From: Roseibium sp.
GTDB taxonomy: Bacteria > Pseudomonadota > Alphaproteobacteria > Rhizobiales > Stappiaceae
Direction: 5' to 3'
DNA: 64,000 nt
Assembly (NCBI GenBank): GCA_017643215.1
Contig: JAEPNV010000001.1
Coordinates: forward strand, 310,001 to 374,000
This document shows positions 9,003 to 16,491 of the stretch, in pieces. Position numbers and translations under genes: made by a program. Position 1 is the stretch's first letter, and each line of letters begins with the position of its first letter. A model generated the notes under the pieces. That model made no database searches and was not told where the DNA came from. It worked only from the letters and a program-made list of their open reading frames with translations.

Positions 9003-10046
9003 TCAAATGATTTCGTCCTCGTAGAACATCGGATCATATTCCAACTGATTGCTCAGATCCTCCACCGCTCCCTCCGCTTTTGTAATCGACGAGACGCGCC
9101 CAAGATGAAAAATCGCGTCACCTTCGTTGATCACAGGCATCACCGCTCTGCCAACGATCAAGCCGCTAAAAGGAGCGACGATATCGCATTCTTGTTCACC
9201 GAAAGGGTCGGAGACAGTCGCCAACAAGTCATCTTTGCGGACAAGCGCACCGTCGGCTTTGAAGATGCGCAGCAGGCCACCCATTGGTGCCCGTAACCAC
9301 TTGCTGGAAGAACAAATCTGCGGTGATGCTTTGGGTTTTGATATGCCCTTTGCCGGAACCATTTTCATATGCCGCATGATGCGCAAGATACCTGCCACGC
9401 CAGCACGGACAGAAAGTTCGTCAAAACGCAATCCTTCGCCGGCTTCATAAAGAAGGACGTCCGTGCCGACGGAATGTGCGGCTCGCCGAAGCGACCCATC
9501 GCGCAGCTCAGACCGCATTATGATCGGTGCACCGAAGATCTTCGCAAGCTCTTCAGATTTTTGATTGTCCGGCGAGATACGGATTTGCGGGTAATTCGTC
9601 CGGTGAATCGCGGCTGAATGAAGATCAATCCCCAGGTCGGACTTGGCGACAATTTCGTTGATGAAGATGTGCGCCAGTCTTGAGGCAAGCGGACCGTTGG
9701 AGCTTCCCGGGAACATCCGATTTAGATCTCGGCGATCAGGCAAGTAGCGTGAATGGTTGATGAACCCGAAGGCATTTACGATCGGGATTGCGATCAGGGT
9801 TCCGCGCAAACTCGAAAGCGAAGGCACATTCAGAAGACGCCTGATGATCTCAACGCCAATGACCTCGTCACCGTGAACGCCGCCGCTAACAAAGAGCGTC
9901 GGACCACCCAGCCGGCCATGCGCCACATGAACCGACATTGACACAGGTGTGTGATCTGAAAGAACGCTTACCGGCAGATCGACCGTCCTGCGGGAGCCGG
10001 AGGCAATCATTTCCGTGCCGATGGAAAAGTGCGGGCGTGGCTTCAT
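9003..10046 (-). CDS. Succinylglutamate desuccinylase / aspartoacylase family zinc hydrolase
   Basis: A 347-residue M14-like metallo-hydrolase. The zinc ligands are visible in GGVHGDEVIG (H and E) and in DLHSAAIH (H). The substrate-binding DLNRMFPG motif lies between them. A beta-rich C-terminal part (residues about 250-320, with PMGGLLRIFK and APFSGLIVG) resembles the lid or lipoyl-like domain of the family. Members cleave N-acyl or amide bonds next to a carboxylate such as Asp or Glu. Its start overlaps the rimK stop (ATGA), so it is probably co-translated with the glutamate ligase. This suggests it acts on a glutamylated or acyl-glutamate product. Confidence 0.88.
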   Translation of the reverse strand: MKPRPHFSIGTEMIASGSRRTVDLPVSVLSDHTPVSMSVHVAHGRLGGPTLFVSGGVHGDEVIGVEIIRRLLNVPSLSSLRGTLIAIPIVNAFGFINHSRYLPDRRDLNRMFPGSSNGPLASRLAHIFINEIVAKSDLGIDLHSAAIHRTNYPQIRISPDNQKSEELAKIFGAPIIMRSELRDGSLRRAAHSVGTDVLLYEAGEGLRFDELSVRAGVAGILRIMRHMKMVPAKGISKPKASPQICSSSKWLRAPMGGLLRIFKADGALVRKDDLLATVSDPFGEQECDIVAPFSGLIVGRAVMPVINEGDAIFHLGRVSSITKAEGAVEDLSNQLEYDPMFYEDEII

Positions 10047-10951
10047 CAGCCCTTGCCCTTGGTCTTCGTCGCACCGATTTTGGCTTTCTTCTCGAGATAC
10101 TCGATCATCTTGCCCGCAATATCGAGACCTGTCGCCTTCTCCACGCCTTCCAGGCCGGGCGAGGAGTTAACTTCCATGATCACGGGCCCATGGTTGGCAC
10201 GAAGCATATCAACGCCGCAGGCATTAAGGCCCATGCTTTTTGCGGCCCGCGCCGCAGTTGCGCGTTCCTCGGCGGACAGCCTGACAACCTGTGCGGAACC
10301 GCCTCGATGAAGGTTTGAGCGGAATTCACCTTCCGCGCCCGTGCGCTTCATAGCCGCAACCACTTTTCCGCCGATCACGATCGCCCGGATATCAGTGCCG
10401 CCCGCTTCCTTGATGAATTCCTGCATTAAAATGTTGACGCCGGCCCCGCGGAACGCCTCAACGACTGACTTTGCAGAACGGTCGGTGTCGGCCAGAACCA
10501 CACCAACTCCCTGTGTCCCTTCCAGGAGCTTAATGACGATGGGCGCGCCACCAGCCAGATTCAGCACTTCTTCAGTCTGCTTCGGGTCATGCGCAAACGT
10601 CGTCACCGGCAGCCCGATACCGTCACGCGCAAGGAGTTGCATGGAACGAAGTTTGTCTCGCGAACGGCCGATGGCAACAGATTCGTTCAATGGGAAAACG
10701 CCCATCATCTCGAACTGGCGCAAGACTGCGGTCCCGTAGAAGGTTACGGAAGCGCCAATGCGAGGGATGACAGCGTCATATCCGGTCAGCTTGTTGCCGT
10801 TGTAATAAACCTCCGGTCTGCGCGAGGCGATGTTCATGTAACACCTCAAGGTGTCGATGATATCGAGTTTATGGCCGCGCGCTTCAGCAGCTTCCTTCAG
10901 ACGTTTGTGCGAATAGAGGTTCGCGTTTCGGGCTAGCATTGCAATCTTCAT
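10046..10951 (-). CDS. rimK: RimK-type alpha-L-glutamate ligase (ATP-grasp)
   Basis: A 301-residue ATP-grasp ligase starting [17 protein letters not shown], which aligns with the E. coli RimK start. A ribosome site (GAAAGGAAA) precedes ATG 10951, whereas the longer in-frame start at 11107 would overlap rimB. ATP-grasp features include [16 protein letters not shown], the Mg-binding [13 protein letters not shown] near the C-terminus, and the substrate region RSNLHRGG. RimK adds glutamates to the C-terminus of ribosomal protein S6 and makes poly-alpha-glutamate. Downstream of rimB and upstream of the desuccinylase-like gene in one operon. Confidence 0.93.
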   Translation of the reverse strand: MKIAMLARNANLYSHKRLKEAAEARGHKLDIIDTLRCYMNIASRRPEVYYNGNKLTGYDAVIPRIGASVTFYGTAVLRQFEMMGVFPLNESVAIGRSRDKLRSMQLLARDGIGLPVTTFAHDPKQTEEVLNLAGGAPIVIKLLEGTQGVGVVLADTDRSAKSVVEAFRGAGVNILMQEFIKEAGGTDIRAIVIGGKVVAAMKRTGAEGEFRSNLHRGGSAQVVRLSAEERATAARAAKSMGLNACGVDMLRANHGPVIMEVNSSPGLEGVEKATGLDIAGKMIEYLEKKAKIGATKTKGKG

Positions 10952-10962
10952 GCTGTTTCCTT

Positions 10963-11442
10963 TCACAACTGCCTTAGTGGGTTGCTGCTGATCAGGAACG
11001 CACGTTTCGTATGCACGGCGATTGAGTGGTTTTTCAGTGCGGCACGCCCGACGATGACAGGAAATGTCATGTTTGACCGGTCCGCCAGAGAAACATCGAT
11101 CGGCCACCTGAGATCGCCGAAACAGATGACAGTTCGAACGACGATCCGTTCTTCCGGAATGCCACTTGTGTTCTTGATCCAGCGGTCCGAATGCACCTCA
11201 GCTTCCACATCAACCTCGCCAACTCCGCCTGCGCCCACCGTTTTGAAGCCAACCCAAGGCTTTCCGTTGCGCTCAAAATGCCGGATATCAGTCGCATGGA
11301 GAGCCGTTGTGCGAGCACCTGTATCGATCTTCGCTTTCATTGCCTCAAGGTTCAGCGTTGGAAAATCGATGTTTTCAATCCAGCCGATTAACGTCACAGA
11401 CTGTCCCGCGGCCTTGCTTTTTCTCACGTTTTTCTTTGTCAT
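10963..11442 (-). CDS. rimB: RimB-like retropepsin-type protease (ATP-dependent zinc protease family, former DUF785)
   Basis: A 159-residue protein with the aspartic-protease-like motif [15 protein letters not shown], then [15 protein letters not shown] and [15 protein letters not shown] segments that define the RimB/PF05618 family. In pseudomonads RimB works with RimK, trimming glutamate tails from ribosomal protein S6. The start is taken at ATG 11442 (MTKKN), which overlaps the stop of mgtE as TAATG. A start four codons earlier is possible. It lies between mgtE and rimK. Confidence 0.88.
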   Translation of the reverse strand: MTKKNVRKSKAAGQSVTLIGWIENIDFPTLNLEAMKAKIDTGARTTALHATDIRHFERNGKPWVGFKTVGAGGVGEVDVEAEVHSDRWIKNTSGIPEERIVVRTVICFGDLRWPIDVSLADRSNMTFPVIVGRAALKNHSIAVHTKRAFLISSNPLRQL

Positions 11443-12814
11443 TACAGCAACCACGGCATCATCAAGGTCGCGAAGCTTAGAACGAAAAAAAACCCGGCCA
11501 TATCCGTAATCGTCGTCAATAGCGGACCACTAGCGGCGGCAGGGTCCTGTCCGATTCGCTTCAGCAGCAGCGGCACGACTCCGCCGATCGACACGGCAAG
11601 GATCGTGTTAAGCGCGAGTGCGGCTCCAATAACAAGACCGAGGGCCGGATTGTCTTTCCAGACCCAAGCAACAAGGCCAATCATGATACCCAAAGCGACA
11701 CCGTTTATGACGCCCACACTTATCTCCTTCATCCACACCCTGAATGCGTCAATCGGTTTGACCAGCCCTAGGCTGAGTTCCCGCATGGTAACGCCGACCG
11801 CCTGGTTGCCAGAACATCCGCTCATGTCGGACACCATCGGCAGAAAAACGGCCAGGGCTATGACGGCTGCCAACGTTTGTTCGTAGGCCGAAATGACGCT
11901 GGCGGCGATGATGTTCAAAACTATGTTGGTCGAAAGCCACGCCAAGCGCCGCCGCGACCGCAACCACAGCGGCATTGAACGCAATTCGTCGCCCACAACG
12001 CCCTGGCGTTTCAAACTTTCCGTTTCAGCGCGCTCAAGCGTGGCATCGGCGACCGCCGTGCGCGAAACGACGCCAAGCAAGAGCCCATCGGAAGCAGCAA
12101 CGGGAATACCCAAAAAGGGTGTTCGTCGAACAGGTCCTCCAGATCTTCAAGCAACATTTCTGCTGGAACGGCAATGGGTTCGACCATGATGGCAGAAAGC
12201 TTTTCAGATCGCTTTGCTGTCAGCAGGCTGCGCAGGGACACCACTCCGACAAGCCGCCCGTTATCCTCCGTGATATAGGGATGCTGGCCGCGGTAGCGCT
12301 CAAAATCATCCTCACCTGATGCCACGTCACGCAAAACCTTGCCGACGGTGTCATTGGCATTGAAGCGGAAGATCTCCGACACCATGAGCCCGCCGGCAGT
12401 GTCATCCTCGTACGTGGCAAGCCGGCGAACATCAGCCGCATCTTTCTCGTCCATTTCGGAAAGAATCGCTTCGGCGCCAATCTCATCGAGTTCACCGATA
12501 ACGTCGGCCTTAACGTCCGAGCTGAGTTCTTCCAGGATCGTTGCAGCGCGATCCGGATCAAGGCGTTCGACAAGCTCGACCGCCATGTCGTTCGGTGCTT
12601 CTCCGATCAGCTCCGCTGCGAGCGTAGCGGGAATGATCCGAAGAACCGTGTCACGTTCCGTAGGTGGCAGGAGCAAGACTTCGCGTAACGCCTCGCTAAA
12701 GGGGAGCGGATCAAGAATCTCAGCAATCTTTTCGGAGTCTGACGCTTCAACCGCAGACAACAGCAAGTGCGCGCGATCCCGTTCATCCAGTTCAATGGTT
12801 TTTTCTTCGCTCAT
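11442..12814 (-). pseudogene. mgtE: MgtE magnesium channel/transporter, broken by a -1 frameshift
   Basis: The gene runs MSEEKTIELDERDRAH (N-domain superhelix, residues 1-130), two CBS domains, then five membrane segments ending TLMMPWLL. The membrane part has the pore pattern VFLPMVSDMSGCSGNQ and AASGPLLTTITDM. Reading is interrupted in the second CBS domain: the first frame reads FDEHPF then goes out of frame, and the second frame resumes as GIPVAASDG. A single extra T in the T5 run (A5 at 12112-12116 on the plus strand) would restore FDEHPFLGIPVAASDG. It may be a true mutation, an assembly error, or slippage. Otherwise the sequence looks well conserved. Confidence 0.88.
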
Positions 12815-12860
12815 GGCTCATCACCCGCAACCTTGCATGCGATATAAATATATGATAAAA

Positions 12861-12878
12861 TTTTGTCTATAGATAAAA
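12861..12878. promoter_or_regulatory. Inverted repeat in the mgtE / small-gene divergent promoter
   Basis: TTTTGTCTATAGATAAAA is an 18-bp palindrome with a single symmetric mismatch pair. It sits in a very AT-rich 82-bp gap between the divergent mgtE start (12814) and the small gene at 12897. The position suits an operator for a dimeric regulator, or an AT-rich double promoter. No regulator gene is adjacent. Confidence 0.4.
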
Positions 12879-12896
12879 AATTATAACGGATATCGA

Positions 12897-13163
12897 ATGT
12901 CGTACGAAGATGCAGCCAAAAAGCTGGCCGAACTATATGGCGAGGAATTTGGGGGAAAATCATCCGGCAGGTACCGTATCCCGCAGAAGCTTTTAAGAGA
13001 ATTGTTGGGGAAGAAGCGCATTTACGAGGCAGATATATCCGCTCTTACCAAAGCCGTTTTCGAGGAAGGATTTGTCCTAATCGACATGGACAGCTTCTAT
13101 GTTGTGATGAATGCAAACTCTTTCGTGAACTACAGACGCGTGGCAAAGGACGACCTAAACTGA
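12897..13163 (+). CDS. Small conserved-looking hypothetical protein
   Basis: An 88-residue protein that I do not recognise. It is charged and folded-looking, with an N-terminal helix (MSYEDAAKKLAELYGEEFGG), RIPQKLLRELLGKKRI, ADISALTKAVFEEGFVLIDM and a C-terminal NSFVNYRRVAKDDL. It has no signal peptide or membrane segment. The layout (short helices followed by a possible winged segment) could suit a DNA-binding protein, but no motif is decisive. Base composition is less GC-rich than its neighbours. It precedes the disrupted DUF6641-like gene on the same strand by 34 bp, so both could be residents of an old mobile segment. Confidence 0.65.
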   Translation: MSYEDAAKKLAELYGEEFGGKSSGRYRIPQKLLRELLGKKRIYEADISALTKAVFEEGFVLIDMDSFYVVMNANSFVNYRRVAKDDLN

Positions 13164-13197
13164 GAAGGAGACACACGCCCCCCGCACGGGGCATTTC

Positions 13198-13506
13198 ATG
13201 GGAAAATTGGACAAGCTCGACATATCAAACCGGATCATTGATACCGCCAAGCGTCGCACCAAGATCGACACGGTCGAGTACCGGCGTTAAAATCTGATTG
13301 CAAATACTGAAGAACAGATTGAGCTTGCCGGCCTTGCCCTTGAAGGCAAGGAGTTGATCTTGCAACGCAACAGAGGCTCCAGGGTAGTCACAGTGCGGCC
13401 GCGCATTTGGTGGGCCGTTGAACCGGACGGAGTGGTTTTCGTTCAAATTCGCTACAAAAAGATCGCGTTGAACCTTGCAGACCGGGGAACGACAATATGT
13501 GTCGGG
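13198..13506 (+). pseudogene. DUF6641-like gene with an in-frame stop codon
   Basis: From ATG 13198 the frame reads MGKLDKLDISNRIID, then TKIDTVEYRR, a TAA stop at 13288-13290, and continues in the same frame as NLIANTEEQIELAGLALEG, then VRPRIWWAVEPDGVVFVQIR and LNLADRGTTICVG. The layout resembles DUF6641 proteins, which have a basic RR-x-K-L hinge, an E-Q-I-x-L-A helix, a PWWW-type segment and a terminal beta-strand with VG. The TAA occupies the x position of the hinge, so one base change (for example AAA or CAA to TAA) explains the break. After VG the frame stays open to 13623 through the repeat at 13516, so its natural end also seems lost. The family assignment is from memory. Confidence 0.6.
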
Positions 13507-13512
13507 ACCTGG

Positions 13513-13532
13513 TCCAATTCGTCCGCAGGGCC
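13513..13532 (-). repeat. 20-bp direct repeat, copy C
   Basis: Fits GGCCCTGYGGACGAATTKGA on the minus strand, 17 nt after the stop of the M42-type peptidase gene and at the broken end of the DUF6641-like gene. It has one core difference (C for T) from copies A and B. Confidence 0.6.
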
Positions 13533-13549
13533 TAGATTTAAAAGACGGC

Positions 13550-14713
13550 TTAAGGTTCTGTTGGGGTCACGTCTGTTTCGGCGGTCAGTTCTTGGTCGGC
13601 GTCCTCGGTCGGTTGCGTCGTAAAGCCCTTGAGCCCGGCAAATTCGCGTGCGTCTCGCTGTATCTCAACGGAACTGAGGGCATAGCCGGTGCACAATTCC
13701 GCGAGCGATCTGAGTGCATGCATGTGGATCCGTTCATAGCCGTGGCTGCCATCGACGCCGAAGGTAATCAGTGCAGTGCGCACGTCCGCGCCCGCCTCTA
13801 TCGCGGATGCCGCGTCGGAACGATAGTACCGGAAGATGTCCTTTTGGTACTTGATGTGACCATCCCTGCAGAGCCGTTCCATCTTTCTAGTCAGATGATA
13901 GTCGAACGGACCCGTCTGGTCCGCCATGGCGATGGTGACACCAAACTCGTCCGAGTTCTGGCCAGGCGCTGACGTTCCATTGTCGATCGCAACAAGCGAG
14001 GCTATCTCCGGTGTCAAAATCGATGTCGCCCCGTGTCCTGTTTCTTCGGCAATCGTGAACAGCCAAAAGACATCCACCGTCGGTGTTTTCCCGGTGTCCA
14101 TCATGGCTTTAAGCGCCGACAGCATGACGGCAACACCGGCCTTGTTGTCCAGGTGACGAGAGACAATGAAGCCATTTTGCAGGAACTCCGGCGCTGTATC
14201 GATCGCGACAATGTCGCCTATATCGATGCCCAGACGTTGCAGGTGGTCCTGAGATTTCGAATAGGCGTCGACCCGCAGTTCCACATGCTCCCAACCGATC
14301 GGCAGTGTGTCGACACCTTCATTGAACGTGTGGCCGGATGCTTTGAGCGGCATGATGGTCCCACGGTAGGCGCCTTGTTCCGAAAACACCGTTGTCCGGG
14401 CGCCTTCAGCAAACCGCGCCGACCAGTGCCCGATCGGGACGAGTTCCAATCGCCCGTTCGCCTTCAAAGACTTGACCTGGGCCCCAAGGGTGTCGAGGTG
14501 GGAGACGAATGCGCGCGCGGGTTTCGGCTTCTTTCCGTCAAGCCTCGCGCGGATCGCCCCGCGACGGGTGATTTCATAAAAGACGCCGAGAGCATCGAGC
14601 TCCTTGGACACGTACCGGGCCAGTTCGTCGGTGTATCCGGTCGGGCTCGGGATGGCGAGCAGGTCTGTCAATATCCGCGTAAGATAATCGATGTCGATGG
14701 TCAAAAGGCTCAT
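13550..14713 (-). CDS. NAGGN-system M42-type metallopeptidase
   Basis: A 387-residue cytosolic peptidase. Metal-binding and catalytic motifs are SHLDTLG (H and D), HLDNKAGVAVML (bridging D), IAEETGHGATS (catalytic and ligand Glu) and AIDNGTSAPG. The terminal part carries GVDGSHGYERIHM (ligand His). This matches the peptidase consistently found as the third gene of N-acetylglutaminylglutamine amide (NAGGN) operons, where it may turn over the dipeptide osmolyte when osmotic stress falls. Its start overlaps the ngg stop by four bases (ATGA). Confidence 0.9.
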   Translation of the reverse strand: MSLLTIDIDYLTRILTDLLAIPSPTGYTDELARYVSKELDALGVFYEITRRGAIRARLDGKKPKPARAFVSHLDTLGAQVKSLKANGRLELVPIGHWSARFAEGARTTVFSEQGAYRGTIMPLKASGHTFNEGVDTLPIGWEHVELRVDAYSKSQDHLQRLGIDIGDIVAIDTAPEFLQNGFIVSRHLDNKAGVAVMLSALKAMMDTGKTPTVDVFWLFTIAEETGHGATSILTPEIASLVAIDNGTSAPGQNSDEFGVTIAMADQTGPFDYHLTRKMERLCRDGHIKYQKDIFRYYRSDAASAIEAGADVRTALITFGVDGSHGYERIHMHALRSLAELCTGYALSSVEIQRDAREFAGLKGFTTQPTEDADQELTAETDVTPTEP

Positions 14714-16488
14714 GAAAGGTTCCGGTTCAAAGTGTCTCTTGCCGATTTCGGCATGGACAGCGGAAAAAGGAAATCAACAAAGCGCTCGGCGGTTGGCTGC
14801 GGTTCGTGGTTGGCCAGTCCGGGGCGCTCATTGGCTTCGATAAAATGATACTCCGGTTGGCGCGGATCCTTGACCATGAGATCTATACCGGTCACCGGAA
14901 TCTGGATGGCCTTTGCCGCCCGTACCGCTGCTTCGATCAGGCCGTGGTGGGTTTCGCCCGTGACGTCATGAATGGTGCCGCCGGTGTGAAGGTTTGCCGT
15001 CCGGCGGACAGCGAGGCGCTCGCCTTCGGGAAGTATATCTTGCAAACCATATCCGGCATCGGAAAGGCAGCGCCTAACCTCCGCATCGACCACGATCTGC
15101 GACTCACCGCCGGTCGCGGCGGACCGGCGCCGGGACTGGGAGGCAATTAGGTCCTCGATGCGCGTTTTGCCGTCACCCAGGATCTCCGCCGGACGCCGGA
15201 TGGCGGCGGCGACCACACGGTAGTCGATGACCACAAGACGCAGATCCTGACCACGGACACACTCCTCAATCAAGACGTCGTTTGAAAAGGTGCGCGCGGC
15301 TTCGATCGCCGCGTCAACCTCGTCAGCACGGGTCAGGCCAATGGAAATTCCCTTGCCTTGTTCGCCGCGCGCCGGCTTGACCACCACCGAGCCGTGCTTG
15401 GCCAAAAACGACGAGACATCCCCGGTATCCGCGCTGATTTGACTGGGCACGGAAACACCGGCCCCCTCCACGATCCGCCGGGTGGTCGCTTTGTCATCGC
15501 AGATCGACATGGCAACGGCACTGGTGAATTCGCTCAAGGATTCCCGGCAACGCACTGAACGCCCACCATGGGTCAGCCGAAAGAACCCGCCCTCCGCATC
15601 AATGATTTCGGCGCGAATTCCGCGCCGCCTGGCTTCGTTGACGATCAGGGTGGCGTAGGGGTTGAGCTTTTCTTCCGTCGCCGGTCCCGCGAACAACGCT
15701 TCGTTGATCGGGTTTTTCAGCTTGACGCTAAATACCGGAACCCGCTCAAATCCAAGCTGCTCGTAGAGCGCGATCGCCTGCTTGTTGTCATGCATGACCG
15801 AAAGGTCCATGTGCGGATTGCCGCGGGCCTGAAAAACCTCGGCCAGACGGCGCACCAAGGCCTCGCCAATTCCGGGAAAACGCGCCTGGGGCGAGACCGC
15901 AAGGCACCAGAGCGATGTGCCGCGATCCGCTCCTTTTGTCGCCCTTTGGTGGTCAACGCCCATCGCGGTCCCCACAATGTCGCCGGTCTCCTCTTCCTCG
16001 GCGACCAGAACGGTGATTTCGCGCGGGTTGAGATCAGACCAGAAATAATCCTCTGAAATTGGCACCATTCCTCTACGGGAATACAGCGCATTGATCTGCT
16101 CGGCATCCACGCGCGACGACAGGCGGCGCACGGTAAAACCCTTGCGCTGATCCTTCGCCGCCCGGTAGGTGGACAGGTTAAGCCGGTAGGTATGCGACGG
16201 GTCGAGAAACAGCTCCTGTGGCGCCAGACCAACCACCACATGCGGGTCACGCACATAAAAGGCGATATCACGCCGATCGGGGAGTTCGTCCCGCAACGCA
16301 TCGACAAGATCCTGAGGCTCGACAAAGGTGTTGCCGAACAGCAGCCGGCCCCAGCCGCAATCGACGATCTGCTCGGCGGGGCGCTCGGCCTCCTCGACCC
16401 AATAGTCCGGCTTCATGCCCTGATCGCGCATGCGTCTCAAACGGTGCTCCATGGCGTTTTTGGATCGGGAAGATGGTTTGTCAGCCAC
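14710..16488 (-). CDS. ngg: N-acetylglutaminylglutamine synthetase (GNAT plus ATP-grasp fusion)
   Basis: A 592-residue bifunctional enzyme. An N-terminal part to about residue 275 contains a GNAT acetyltransferase fold (GTSLWCLAVSPQARFPGIG acetyl-CoA loop, then DNKQAIALYEQLGFERV). The C-terminal half is an ATP-grasp ligase (VVVKPARGEQGKGISIGL, then GIDLMVKD and FIEANERPGL). It acetylates and joins glutamine/glutamate units to make the dipeptide core of NAGGN, an osmoprotectant. Three bases separate it from asnO upstream and it overlaps the peptidase gene downstream, so the three form one operon. Confidence 0.93.
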   Translation of the reverse strand: MADKPSSRSKNAMEHRLRRMRDQGMKPDYWVEEAERPAEQIVDCGWGRLLFGNTFVEPQDLVDALRDELPDRRDIAFYVRDPHVVVGLAPQELFLDPSHTYRLNLSTYRAAKDQRKGFTVRRLSSRVDAEQINALYSRRGMVPISEDYFWSDLNPREITVLVAEEEETGDIVGTAMGVDHQRATKGADRGTSLWCLAVSPQARFPGIGEALVRRLAEVFQARGNPHMDLSVMHDNKQAIALYEQLGFERVPVFSVKLKNPINEALFAGPATEEKLNPYATLIVNEARRRGIRAEIIDAEGGFFRLTHGGRSVRCRESLSEFTSAVAMSICDDKATTRRIVEGAGVSVPSQISADTGDVSSFLAKHGSVVVKPARGEQGKGISIGLTRADEVDAAIEAARTFSNDVLIEECVRGQDLRLVVIDYRVVAAAIRRPAEILGDGKTRIEDLIASQSRRRSAATGGESQIVVDAEVRRCLSDAGYGLQDILPEGERLAVRRTANLHTGGTIHDVTGETHHGLIEAAVRAAKAIQIPVTGIDLMVKDPRQPEYHFIEANERPGLANHEPQPTAERFVDFLFPLSMPKSARDTLNRNLS

Positions 16489-16491
16489 GGC

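Noticed and set aside
13164-13196. GCCCC/GGGGC hairpin after the small gene
   Set aside because: Only a five-bp stem, no T-run, and it lies just before the next start codon; not convincing as a terminator.
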